64,000 bases of DNA from the NCBI GenBank assembly GCA_903851035.1, contig CAINND010000060.1, positions 62,001-126,000 of the forward strand. Direction: 5' to 3'. The DNA comes from an uncultured Acidobacteriota bacterium (lineage in GTDB: Bacteria > Acidobacteriota > Terriglobia > Terriglobales > Acidobacteriaceae). The notes beneath the pieces were generated by a model. That model was not told where the DNA came from. It saw only the letters and a program-made list of their open reading frames with translations, and searched no databases. Of this stretch, positions 44,676 to 53,389 are shown piece after piece; positions within the stretch are counted from its first letter, which is position 1, and each line of letters opens with the position of its first letter. A program made the translations under genes and the position numbers.

Positions 44676-45479
44676 GTGTACCCACACTTCTTCCACTTCG
44701 GCTCGTTTTCCCTGCCCACCTACGGCCTGATGGCCTCCCTGGGCATGATCGTCGGCCTGGCCGTCATCTTCCGTCTGGCGCGCTTCCGCGGCCTGGACCC
44801 CGACCAGATGTGGAACCTCGGCGGACTGGTCGGCTTTAGCGGCATCGTGGGCGCCAAGCTGCTGATGATCCTGGTGGATTGGCGCGAGTACGCCGCCGAC
44901 CCCGGGCGCATCTTCAGCGTGGCCACCCTGCAATCCGGCGGAGTCTTCTCCGGTGGACTGGTGGCCGCCCTGGTAGCGGGCTGGTGGTACCTGCGGCATG
45001 AGAAGATCCCCTTCCTCACGGCTGCCGACGTCTTTGCCCCAGGGGTGGCCCTCGGTCACGCCTTCGGACGCCTCGGCTGCCTCTCCGCCGGATGCTGCTA
45101 CGGCAGCCCGACGCATATGCCGTGGGCAATTACGTTTCACAACTCCTGGGCGGCCATGTACCAGGGAACGCCGCTGAATATTCCGCTGCACCCCACGCAG
45201 CTTTACGAGTTTTTTGCCGAGCTCATCAACTTTGTGTGGCTCTACTGGCTGTGCAAGCGCAAAAAGTTCGAAGGCCAGGTGATGGGCCTGTTCATGATCG
45301 TTTACGGCTGCGAGCGCTTCATCTTCGAATTCTTCCGGGGCGACCCCGGGCGCGGTGAGGTGCTGGGCGGGCTGATTACGGGCACGCAGTTGATTGCCAT
45401 CGGGCTGGTCGTCACCGGCTTCATCATCTGCATCCGCAGGGTGCCGTTGCGTTCGGCGCCGGTGGGCGAAGGCAAGTAG
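44676..45479 (+). CDS. lgt: Prolipoprotein diacylglyceryl transferase
   Basis: The 267-residue polytopic enzyme adds diacylglycerol to the lipobox Cys of prolipoproteins. Landmarks: HFGSFSLPTYGLMAS at the N-terminus, GHAFGRLGCLSAGCCYG (the conserved GRxGN-type region), PLHPTQLYE, and YGCERFIFEFFRGD. Seven or so hydrophobic helices are visible. GTG 44676 has only a weak GGA upstream. It is immediately downstream of the probable 6S RNA. Confidence 0.96.
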   Translation: MYPHFFHFGSFSLPTYGLMASLGMIVGLAVIFRLARFRGLDPDQMWNLGGLVGFSGIVGAKLLMILVDWREYAADPGRIFSVATLQSGGVFSGGLVAALVAGWWYLRHEKIPFLTAADVFAPGVALGHAFGRLGCLSAGCCYGSPTHMPWAITFHNSWAAMYQGTPLNIPLHPTQLYEFFAELINFVWLYWLCKRKKFEGQVMGLFMIVYGCERFIFEFFRGDPGRGEVLGGLITGTQLIAIGLVVTGFIICIRRVPLRSAPVGEGK

Positions 45480-45487
45480 CCAACAAA

Positions 45488-45877
45488 TCAGGCGTAAAGG
45501 TCTATGGTGTGCAACGTGGCGCTGGCCGTGAGGCTGGCGTAGAAGTCGTACTGCGAGGCAACACCCGGCACGTCGCTCCCGCCCAGGATGTAGGAAAACA
45601 ACGCATCATGGCCTTCGCCATCCTCTTGTGCGGCCTGCTGTGTATTGGCCGTGGCGGGCGCCGTGTAGGTGGCCAGTCCGCCGCCATAGGTGGCAACGGC
45701 CACGCTCCAGGTGTAGCTGTCCACGGGGCGGCTGAGGTAGGTGCTGGATTCGCTGCGGTTTGCGAGAGCCTGCGTAGCGGGCAGGCTACGGCGCACCAGG
45801 GTGAGCGCCGTTGAGTGCTCCGAGAGCGGATTGACGGCGGCCAACTGTTGCGCGGCGCTGATTCTGAGGGCGTTCAT
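45488..45877 (-). CDS. Hypothetical protein
   Basis: The 129-residue protein (NALRISAAQQLAAVNPL, then SSTYLSRPVDSYTW, ending SATLHTIDLYA) has no signal or membrane segment and is Ala/Ser/Thr-rich. No family was recognised. ATG 45877 is the simple start; a GTG at 45892 has GGGCAGC upstream and cannot be excluded. It is convergent with lgt, with 8 bp between stops. Confidence 0.5.
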   Translation of the reverse strand: MNALRISAAQQLAAVNPLSEHSTALTLVRRSLPATQALANRSESSTYLSRPVDSYTWSVAVATYGGGLATYTAPATANTQQAAQEDGEGHDALFSYILGGSDVPGVASQYDFYASLTASATLHTIDLYA

Positions 45878-45983
45878 CGCAGGGTGCACCACGCTGCCCT
45901 ATCGGCAGGGCCGGGCCGAAGCTTGAATCGGCGGGAAGATGGGGTCACAGCTTTTCGCCCCGGCAACTGCTATCCTGTTGAGA

Positions 45984-47174
45984 ATGCCGCATAAAACCAC
46001 ATCCCGCCCGAAGCCCCGCAGCGCCGCAATCAAGTCGAAGCCGGGGACAAAGTCGAAAGCTAAGACCAAGGCCAAGCCGGAAGCCGAGCCCGTTGCCGTG
46101 CCCACTCCCCTGATTGCCGAGGAGTTGCAGAGCTTTGATGCCGGCGAGGAAGATGCCGGGCTGCGGCTGGATCACTTTCTGGTAGCGCGCCTGCCGGAGA
46201 TCAGCCGCGTGCGCGTGCAGCAACTGATTGAGCAAAGTAAGGTGCTGGTGAATGAGCGTCCGGCCAAGGCATCGCTGAAGTTGAAGGGCAGTGAGCTGAT
46301 CGAAGTGACGGGCAAGGTGGAAGCCCCGGCGCTGAAGGCCATCGCGGAGGATATTCCGCTGGACGTGGTGTTTGAGGACCGCAGCCTGGCCGTGGTGAAC
46401 AAGCCGGCCGGCATGGTGGTGCACGCCGGGGCAGGCAGCCCGGAGGACGAGCGCAATCGCGGCACGCTGGTCAACGCATTGATGTTCCGCTTTAACAAGT
46501 TGAGCGGCGTGGGCGGCGAGTTGCGCCCGGGGATTGTGCATCGTTTGGACAAGGACACCAGCGGTTTGATGGTGGTGGCCAAGAGCGACCGTGCTCATCA
46601 GAAATTGGCCGAGCAGTTCAGCACGCGGCAGGTAAGCAAGACCTACCTGGCGCTGGTGCACAACTGGCCGAAGGACGATACGGGCAGCATCGACGATCCC
46701 ATTGGACGCGACCCGAGGAACCGCACCCGCATGAGCGTGGCCGGCATCGATCCGCGCAACGCACTTTCGCACTACACGGTGCTGGAGAGGTTGCTGACTC
46801 CCTACGGGCGCTTTGCGCTGGTGGAGGTGAAGATCGACACCGGGCGCACGCACCAGATTCGAGTGCACATGGCCAGCATCGGGCATCCGGTTGTGGGTGA
46901 TACCTTGTACGGCGCGCCGGAGTATCTGCTGCCCCGGACGCTATCGCGCGAGCAGCAAGGCAACGCAATCAGCGTGCGCACCCAGGTTCGCCGCACCAAG
47001 AGCCATGGCGCCGGAGCCGCGACGATGAGCCTGGATCGCAACTTTCTGCACGCGGCGCGATTGCGCTTTGTGCATCCTGTGAGCGGCAAGGTTCTGGAAT
47101 TTGAAGCTCCGCTGCCAAAGGAACTGGAAGAGTACCTGGCGCGGCTGCGGAAGTCGGCAGAGAGCATCAGCTAG
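45984..47174 (+). CDS. rluD: RluA/RluD-family 23S rRNA pseudouridine synthase
   Basis: The 396-residue protein has a Lys/Pro-rich N-terminal tail of about 45 residues, an S4 domain (RLDHFLVARLPEISRVRVQQLIEQ) and the synthase domain with the catalytic-Asp motif GIVHRLDKDTSGL. The segment GRTHQIRVHMASIGHPVVGD is also typical. RluD modifies helix 69 of 23S rRNA. A roughly 25-residue insert rich in Arg, Thr and Ser precedes FLHAARLRFVHP. ATG 45984 is preferred over an earlier in-frame codon. Confidence 0.88.
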   Translation: MPHKTTSRPKPRSAAIKSKPGTKSKAKTKAKPEAEPVAVPTPLIAEELQSFDAGEEDAGLRLDHFLVARLPEISRVRVQQLIEQSKVLVNERPAKASLKLKGSELIEVTGKVEAPALKAIAEDIPLDVVFEDRSLAVVNKPAGMVVHAGAGSPEDERNRGTLVNALMFRFNKLSGVGGELRPGIVHRLDKDTSGLMVVAKSDRAHQKLAEQFSTRQVSKTYLALVHNWPKDDTGSIDDPIGRDPRNRTRMSVAGIDPRNALSHYTVLERLLTPYGRFALVEVKIDTGRTHQIRVHMASIGHPVVGDTLYGAPEYLLPRTLSREQQGNAISVRTQVRRTKSHGAGAATMSLDRNFLHAARLRFVHPVSGKVLEFEAPLPKELEEYLARLRKSAESIS

Positions 47175-47205
47175 CTTCATACTCGAAATTTAAGAGCAAG
47201 AGAAA

Positions 47206-47450
47206 CTACCCCACCCTGGCAACAACGGCTAGGATGGGGTACCCGACACAATCAAAAGCAACAACCCCACCCTCCGCCAAAGAACGGCGGAAGGGTAGGG
47301 CACCCAAACATCGTTTGTATTCTGCTTCCCACCTCTGGCCAAAGGCAGGCCAGAGATATGGCACCCGTGACCTTACATGAGAGGTAGGGTTCCTTCGACT
47401 TCGCTGCGCTCCGCTCAGGATGACACCGCAACAGCAAAGGCAAAGCAGCC
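47206..47450. repeat. Cluster of intergenic repeat elements, including inverted copy 2 of the dispersed repeat
   Basis: Three related short motifs occur in series (GATGGGGTACCCG near 47232, GGGTAGGGCACCC near 47296, AGATATGGCACCC near 47354). The inverted copy of the 41336 repeat lies at 47392-47431. Apparent reading frames here are low-complexity artefacts of the repeat. No gene is supported. Confidence 0.55.
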
Positions 47451-47467
47451 CGTTATACACTGTTGGC

Positions 47468-48688
47468 ATGAAGAAGCTGGCCTATCTCCTGCTTGCCGCT
47501 TTGACCGTGGCTATGATTCTGGTTGTCCCGGCGGCGGCCCAGAATTCGCAAGAACTGCCCTCGGCGCCCTCTGCGGTGCAGCCGCGCTTTCCGGGTGCTG
47601 CGGCGCAACAGCCGCAGGCCGCATCCACCCAGCCGCAGGCCGATACGCAGGATTTGACGGCCATGCCGACCAGCGCAACGCAGGCATCAACCACCCCGCA
47701 GACGGCGCCCGCGGCACAGCCCGCACCGACAAAACCCAAAGCCGCGCCCAAGCCACTGGATCCGGCATCGGCCTTTGCTCCCGTGACGGCGGCACCGCCG
47801 CGCGTACAGCATCCCAACCAGTTGGAGCCGGAGACAGGGGGCGACGCCGAGTACCGCATTGGCGTGGATGTAGACCTGGTAGCGATGATCTTTACCGCCG
47901 TGGACAAAAAGGGCCACTACATCAAGGACCTGAAGCGCGAGGATGTGCGGCTGCTGGACGAAGGCAAGCCTCCCAAGCGCATTGAGGCCTTTGAGAGTGA
48001 GACCGGGCTGCCACTGCGGGTGGGCCTGCTGATCGACGCCAGCAACTCAATCCGCGACCGCTTCCGCTTTGAGCAGGATGCCGCAGTGGAGTTTTTAAAC
48101 CAGACATTGCGCCGCGGCAGCGACCAGGCGTTTGTGGTGGGCTTTGATTCGCTGAGCGACCTGACGCAGGACTTTACGGACGACACGAATATGCTGGCGC
48201 GCGGCGTAAGGGTTCTGCGCCCGGGCGGCGGCACCGCGCTGTTTGACGCCGTCATCCAGGCCAGCGACAAGCTGTCGCGCACCCATGTGATGGGTCCGGC
48301 ACGCAAAGCCATCATTTTGCTGAGCGACGGCGATGACAACCAGAGCCGTCACACCCGGGCCGAGGCCATTGAAGCCGCCCTGCGCGCCGACCTTATCATC
48401 TTCGTGATCAGCACCAACGTCAGTGGCAGCGACCGCAAGGGAGACAAGGTGCTGCAGCAGTTTGCCGAACAGACCGGTGGAAAAGTCTTCTTCCCGCTGC
48501 GGATCGAAGATGTTTCCAACTCCTTCGCCGAAATCCAGGATGAGTTGCGCAGCCAATACCTGGTGGCCTACAAGCCGCAGAACTTCGACGAAGATGGGCG
48601 CTACCGCCCGGTAACGCTGGACGCTCCCGGGCACCCGGGAGTGAAGCTGCGGGCGCGCAAGGGCTACTACGCCCCAAAACGGAAATAG
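47468..48688 (+). CDS. Exported VWFA-related acidobacterial-type protein, intact MIDAS
   Basis: The 406-residue protein has a signal peptide (cleavage near AAAQNS), a 100-residue Ala/Pro/Gln-rich linker, then an N-terminal strand module (VDVDLVAMIFTAVDKKGHYIKDLKREDVRLLDEG). The von Willebrand A domain has metal-site DASNS in GLLIDASNS, the Thr region TALFDAVIQ and ILLSDGDDNQS. The C-terminus YLVAYKP..GVKLRARKGYY closes the VWFA-related Acidobacterial domain. Function is unknown; such proteins are abundant only in acidobacteria. It is the first of three adjacent homologues. Confidence 0.9.
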   Translation: MKKLAYLLLAALTVAMILVVPAAAQNSQELPSAPSAVQPRFPGAAAQQPQAASTQPQADTQDLTAMPTSATQASTTPQTAPAAQPAPTKPKAAPKPLDPASAFAPVTAAPPRVQHPNQLEPETGGDAEYRIGVDVDLVAMIFTAVDKKGHYIKDLKREDVRLLDEGKPPKRIEAFESETGLPLRVGLLIDASNSIRDRFRFEQDAAVEFLNQTLRRGSDQAFVVGFDSLSDLTQDFTDDTNMLARGVRVLRPGGGTALFDAVIQASDKLSRTHVMGPARKAIILLSDGDDNQSRHTRAEAIEAALRADLIIFVISTNVSGSDRKGDKVLQQFAEQTGGKVFFPLRIEDVSNSFAEIQDELRSQYLVAYKPQNFDEDGRYRPVTLDAPGHPGVKLRARKGYYAPKRK

Positions 48689-48708
48689 AATTTGTTGAAA
48701 ATTCACAC

Positions 48709-48739
48709 GGCCATCGGATGCGATTCCGGTGGCCTTTTT
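48709..48739 (+). terminator. Terminator of the first VWFA gene
   Basis: Stem GGCCATCGGA with TCCGGTGGCC, loop of six bases, then TTTTT. Confidence 0.85.
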
Positions 48740-48745
48740 GCTGCC

Positions 48746-49948
48746 TTATTTTGCCGGGACGCTCTGGACTGACGGCTCCTCCGCTGGCGCCTTGGGAGCC
48801 CAGTAGCCGCGGCGGGAGAGCACGCGATAGTCGCTGTCATTGGCCTTGATCTCCACATGGCGGAAGCGGCCGTCGGCCTGGTTGCGCCGTGGCAGGTAGG
48901 TGAGCAGGTACTGGTCGTGGATTTCGTGCGAAAGCTGCTCGAGCGCGGCGCGGAGTTTTTTGGCGCTGTCGCCGACGTCTAAAAGACGCCCGCCAGTTTG
49001 CTCGGCCAGCCTTCGCATCTGGCTTTCGGCATCGTGAAAGTGGGGATGCTCGCTGGGCAGGTGGTCGGCGAGCAGGATGACATAGATGGCGGCATCGGCG
49101 CGCTGTGCGGCCTCAATAACCGTGGCCAGGGACTTCTGGCTGCCGTGATCATCACCATCGGTAAGCAGGACGAGGGCGCGGCGTCCTACTTCTTTTTGCA
49201 GTTTTTCAGCCACCGCCAAGTACACGGCATCGTAGAGCAGGGTTCCATGGGATTTGTGCACGGGGATGGTTCCCTGCCCGGCGCCGGCGGTGCCTCGGCC
49301 GCCGCTGCCACCGCCGTCGTTGAGGCTGGCGCGATCGAAGGCTCGGCGCAGGCGAGGCAGATCGTTGGTGCTGTCCTGCAGCAGACTGACCGTAACGTCA
49401 AAGTTGATGACGAAGGCGAGGTCGCGCATGGTGAGGGTGTGGGCCAAAAAGAGCATTCCGGCCTCACGCTCGGCGGGCAGCAGGCGAGACTGGCTGGCGC
49501 TGGTATCCATCAGTATGCCGAGGGTGATCGGCTGATCGTAGGCGGAGTCGAAGTCCTCTACCTGCTGGGGGACGCCATCTTCGACGACGTGGAAGTCCTT
49601 CTTCTTGAGGCCGGTAATCAGCTCGTGATGGTGGTCGCGAACGCTGAAGTACATGCTGACAAGGCCGACGCTGCCGGCGTCCAGTGGAGGGCGGGTCGAG
49701 GGGATGGCGGAAGCCTTCCCGGATGGTGGCTGGGCAGGCTGGGCTGGGGCGCCGGGCGGGGTGGGCTGCACGGCCGGAGCTTTGGGGTCGGGAAGGTCCG
49801 GCATGGAGTTGCCGTCGTCGGCAGGGGCGTTGGAGGCCCGCGGAATGTCACTCTGCGCCCGCAGGGCCGGGGCGGAGAGCAGGCACAGGGCCAGCAGGCA
49901 CAGGAACACGACCCGGTCGAGTATTCTGGTTTGCCTTAGCTTTCGCAT
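48746..49948 (-). CDS. Exported VWFA-related acidobacterial-type protein
   Basis: The 400-residue protein has a signal peptide (cleavage near LRAQS), a Pro/Ala-rich linker, the module LVSMYFSVRDHHHELITGLKKKDFHVVEDGVPQQVEDF, and a VWA domain with MIDAS in GILMDTSASQS, TLLYDAVYLA and VLLTDGDDHGS. A glycine-rich insert (NDGGGSGGRGTAGAGQG) sits in the middle of the VWA domain. The C-terminus YLLTYLP..YRVLSRRGYWAP matches the family ending. It is oriented opposite to its two homologues. Confidence 0.9.
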   Translation of the reverse strand: MRKLRQTRILDRVVFLCLLALCLLSAPALRAQSDIPRASNAPADDGNSMPDLPDPKAPAVQPTPPGAPAQPAQPPSGKASAIPSTRPPLDAGSVGLVSMYFSVRDHHHELITGLKKKDFHVVEDGVPQQVEDFDSAYDQPITLGILMDTSASQSRLLPAEREAGMLFLAHTLTMRDLAFVINFDVTVSLLQDSTNDLPRLRRAFDRASLNDGGGSGGRGTAGAGQGTIPVHKSHGTLLYDAVYLAVAEKLQKEVGRRALVLLTDGDDHGSQKSLATVIEAAQRADAAIYVILLADHLPSEHPHFHDAESQMRRLAEQTGGRLLDVGDSAKKLRAALEQLSHEIHDQYLLTYLPRRNQADGRFRHVEIKANDSDYRVLSRRGYWAPKAPAEEPSVQSVPAK

Positions 49949-50095
49949 GGTTCCTCCGGCCTATGCCGGTAGTCTAGTATGGAGTGGTAGAAACTTGCAC
50001 GGCTTTCCGTGCTTGTGAAGGGCCGCCCGGAGCACTAGAATTTGCAGTTTGGCACTCTTGAGACCGGCCATTGTCTTTCGCGGAGGGAATTCCTG

Positions 50096-51421
50096 ATGCA
50101 GCGCTTACGGCGTTTTGTAACCTTGCTACCAATCCTGCTCCTGCTCCCGATGGCGCTTATGGCGCAGCAGGGCTTGCCGGATGCGCCCAAGCCGCAGAAC
50201 CAGGCGAGCGGCCTGCCGGATGCGCCAACTTCCAACCGCACCCTGCCGACGGCCGAGGCCAGCCCCAGCAATCAGACCAGGCAGCAGACGGGCGAGGCGA
50301 CCTCCGTGGATACGGCCACGCAGGCCGAGATCAACGCCGCGCAGGAAACACCGCCGCCAAACGCTCCACCGCCGGGACGCATTATGCCAAGCAACCGCCG
50401 GGCCAATGCCACCAGCAGCGGCTACGATGAAACCAAGGGACTGATCTCCGTAAACGTAAACGCCGTGCCGATTTCGGTGACGGTGAAGGACGCCACGGGA
50501 CGGCTCTTTCCCGGCCTGACAAAAGACAACTTTACGGTATATGAGGACGGCGTAAAGCAGCGCATTGCGTTCTTTACCAGCGACCCCTTCCCGGTTTCGG
50601 CCGCCGTCATCATTGACGTGGGCATGCCGGAGATTGCGCTGCGCAAGGTGAAGGAGACGGTCAGCGCACTGGTGGGCAGCTTCAGCCAGTTCGACGAGCT
50701 GGCGGTTTACACCTACGGCAACACGGTGAAGCAGCAGCAGGATTACCTGGCGGCGTTGGGCGACAGCACTAGCCGCACGCTGTCACGCATCCAGCAGTTG
50801 CAGGGCACCAGCAGCGGCCCGGGTGTGTATAACCCGATGACCGCAGGCCCCTCGGTGAATGGCCGCGTCTTCGATCCCGGCCTTATGCGCAACCCGATTG
50901 AGGGCGCGCCGCCCAAGAACGCGGAGCCCTCGCGCGTGCTGAACGACGCCATCCTGCAGGCGGCCCGCGACCTGAGCCGCCGCGAAAAAGCCCGCCGGCG
51001 CGTCATCTTTGTGCTGAGCGACGGCCGTGAATATGGCAGCCACGCCAGCTACAACGATGTGAAGAAGGTGCTGCTGACCAACAACGTGGTTGTGTACGGC
51101 GCGGCCCTGGATGCCTCGGCCATCAAGTACTACAACAAGATCGCCCGCATCCACCTGCCCACACAGGGATACGCAAATATCCTGCCGAAGTACGCCTCGG
51201 CCACCGGCGGAGAGATATTTACGGAGTTTACGGCGGCGGCACTGGAGTCGGCATACGGCAGCGCCATGGAAGAATCGCGCAGCCAGTACACGCTGGTGTA
51301 TTACACGGATGCAACGGCTTCCACCGCATACCGCAAGATTGAAGTGCGCGTGGGTGGCTACGGACCGAGTTTGAAGGTATATGCACGCGACGGCTACTAC
51401 CCGGCGCCGCAAAAGCAGTAA
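50096..51421 (+). CDS. Exported VWFA-related acidobacterial-type protein with degenerate metal site
   Basis: The 441-residue protein has a signal peptide (cleavage near MAQQG), a linker with two LPDAP units, the family module ISVNVNAVPISVTVKDATGRLFPGLTKDNFTVYEDGVKQRIAFF, then a VWA domain. The usual DxSxS metal site is replaced by DVGMP in AAVIIDVGMPEIALRKV, so metal-dependent ligand binding is probably lost; IFVLSDGREYGS is retained. The C-terminus YTLVYYT..KVYARDGYYPAP matches the family. ATG 50096 follows GGAGG. Confidence 0.88.
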   Translation: MQRLRRFVTLLPILLLLPMALMAQQGLPDAPKPQNQASGLPDAPTSNRTLPTAEASPSNQTRQQTGEATSVDTATQAEINAAQETPPPNAPPPGRIMPSNRRANATSSGYDETKGLISVNVNAVPISVTVKDATGRLFPGLTKDNFTVYEDGVKQRIAFFTSDPFPVSAAVIIDVGMPEIALRKVKETVSALVGSFSQFDELAVYTYGNTVKQQQDYLAALGDSTSRTLSRIQQLQGTSSGPGVYNPMTAGPSVNGRVFDPGLMRNPIEGAPPKNAEPSRVLNDAILQAARDLSRREKARRRVIFVLSDGREYGSHASYNDVKKVLLTNNVVVYGAALDASAIKYYNKIARIHLPTQGYANILPKYASATGGEIFTEFTAAALESAYGSAMEESRSQYTLVYYTDATASTAYRKIEVRVGGYGPSLKVYARDGYYPAPQKQ

Positions 51422-51590
51422 CCACCGGTTGATATTGAGGTTACGGGAGTTCCGGGAGACGGGTACGGGCTCCCGGCAGCCACCGGGGTTGTGATATAAC
51501 CCAAGTAACTGCTGATACATGCATTACAGCACTGAAACACCGGAATGACCCGCGCGTTACGGACGGCAGAGATTGCCGGAAGAACGAACG

Positions 51591-52229
51591 GTGACGGAGG
51601 CCGCCACGGGGGCGGCTCTGAGTCGGGATAAGGTCGAGGATTCCTTGAGCTTCATCAACTTCGCTGCTCGCGAGATCAACTGCAAGATCGTCTACTACGG
51701 CCCTGGACTGGGCGGCAAGACGACGAATCTGCAGCATATCTTCGACAAAACGGGCGAGCAGCAGAAGGGCAAGATGATCAGCCTTGCGACGGAGACCGAC
51801 CGTACGCTGTTCTTCGATTTCCTACCCCTCGACCTGGGCACGATTCGCGGCTTTAAGACGCGCTTTCACCTTTACACCGTACCTGGACAGGTCTTCTACG
51901 ACGCTTCACGCAAGCTGATTCTGCGAGGTGTTGACGGCGTGGTCTTTGTTGCCGACTCGCAGGCCGAGCGCGCCGACGCCAACGTGGAAGCCCTGGACAA
52001 CCTGGTGGGTAACCTGCACGAACATGGCTATGACTTCAAGACCATTCCCTATGTGCTGCAACTGAATAAGCGCGACCTGCCGAACATCCTGACGGCCGAC
52101 GAGATGCGCCACCAGTTGCGCCGCCGCGAAGAGCCTTCCTACGAATCCATCGCCTCGCAGGGCATCGGCGTGTTTGAGACCTTGAAGGAAATCGCCCGCC
52201 AGGTGCTGGTGGAGCTGAAGAAGAGCTAG
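51591..52229 (+). CDS. mglA: MglA-type small GTPase
   Basis: The 212-residue protein has [29 protein letters not shown] (P-loop GPGLGGKT), the switch-region [46 protein letters not shown] and the NKRD specificity motif. MglA is a Ras-like polarity switch controlling gliding and type IV pilus placement, normally with MglB as its GAP. A short N-terminal extension precedes the canonical start. GTG 51591 has GGAAG upstream; TTG 51573 is the alternative. No mglB lies nearby. Confidence 0.93.
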   Translation: MTEAATGAALSRDKVEDSLSFINFAAREINCKIVYYGPGLGGKTTNLQHIFDKTGEQQKGKMISLATETDRTLFFDFLPLDLGTIRGFKTRFHLYTVPGQVFYDASRKLILRGVDGVVFVADSQAERADANVEALDNLVGNLHEHGYDFKTIPYVLQLNKRDLPNILTADEMRHQLRRREEPSYESIASQGIGVFETLKEIARQVLVELKKS

Positions 52230-52390
52230 CCCGGCTTTATCCCCTCTTGCGAACTTCTCTGCTTTCATAAACATATCCATGCAACTTATTTCTGCGTCTC
52301 AGGGCGCTGACGCCGGATTTTGCCTGTAACTTTTCGCGCTGATTGCCATCTAAGCTGAGGCAGGGCGTAGTGTGCGCCCGAGGAGAAGCC

Positions 52391-53347
52391 GTGAAGCAGC
52401 GAATTGAGCAGCCGAAATCCAGTGAGATTACTCCGCGCGAGTTGTATATGAGCCGCCGCAGCTTTCTGACCGCTGCGGCCGGTATTGGCGCCGCCGCCCT
52501 GGGCGCGGAGAAGGTGAACGAGTTGCTGCATCCGCTGACGGTAAAGGCCGCGACGCACCTGAATGCACAGCGCAGCCCGATCAGCACCACGGGCGAGAAG
52601 CAGACGCCGTACCAGGACGTGACCAGCTACAACAACTTCTACGAGCTGAGCACGGACAAGGAGACGCCGGCGCGCATCGCTTCGAGTTTTCATCCGCTGC
52701 CGTGGACGCTGCAGATTGACGGGCTGGTAGGGCGTCCGCTGAAGCTGGACTATGACGAATTGATGAAGCTGGCGCCGCTGGAAGAGCGCGTGTATCGGCA
52801 CCGCTGCGTGGAGGGCTGGTCGATGGTCATCCCGTGGATTGGCTTTCCGCTGAAGGCACTGCTGGACCGTGTGCAGCCCACCGGACAGGCGCGCTACGTG
52901 GCGTTTACCAGCGTGACGCGTCCCAAGGAGTTGCCGGGGCAGCAGCGCGGCGTGCTGAACTGGCCGTACAAAGAAGGACTGCGGCTGGATGAGGCGATGA
53001 ATCCGCTGACGCTGCTGACCGTTGGTCTTTACGGCGAGGTGCTGCCCAACCAGAACGGCGCGCCGGTGCGCATTGTGGTGCCGTGGAAGTACGGCTTCAA
53101 GAGCGCCAAGAGCATTGTGCGCATCACACTGACCGACCGGATGCCGCCGACGAGCTGGAACGAGTCGAATCCGAGCGAGTACGGATTTTATTCCAACGTG
53201 AACCCCAAGGTGGACCATCCGCGCTGGAGCCAGGCGCGGGAACGCCGCATCGGCGAGCTCTTTCGCCGGGAGACGCTGCTGTTCAACGGCTACGGAGACT
53301 TTGTGGCCGGCATGTACAAGGGCATGGATCTGCGAAAGGATTTCTAG
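52391..53347 (+). CDS. msrP: Protein-methionine-sulfoxide reductase catalytic subunit MsrP
   Basis: The 318-residue Tat protein starts [31 protein letters not shown]. The molybdopterin domain includes the Mo-binding Cys139 in [17 protein letters not shown], and [21 protein letters not shown]. MsrP (YedY) reduces methionine sulfoxide in periplasmic proteins using quinol electrons via the membrane heme protein MsrQ. AGGAGAAG precedes GTG 52391. No msrQ gene lies nearby; the next gene is an Er-VIT protein. Confidence 0.94.
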   Translation: MKQRIEQPKSSEITPRELYMSRRSFLTAAAGIGAAALGAEKVNELLHPLTVKAATHLNAQRSPISTTGEKQTPYQDVTSYNNFYELSTDKETPARIASSFHPLPWTLQIDGLVGRPLKLDYDELMKLAPLEERVYRHRCVEGWSMVIPWIGFPLKALLDRVQPTGQARYVAFTSVTRPKELPGQQRGVLNWPYKEGLRLDEAMNPLTLLTVGLYGEVLPNQNGAPVRIVVPWKYGFKSAKSIVRITLTDRMPPTSWNESNPSEYGFYSNVNPKVDHPRWSQARERRIGELFRRETLLFNGYGDFVAGMYKGMDLRKDF

Positions 53348-53389
53348 GAGCGATTGTCTCCCGCGGCGTGACGCGGTTATCATGGCCGC

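Noticed and set aside
47252-47469. Minus-strand frame with CHPERSAAKSKEP
   Set aside because: Translation of an intergenic repeat often misannotated as a gene in acidobacteria.
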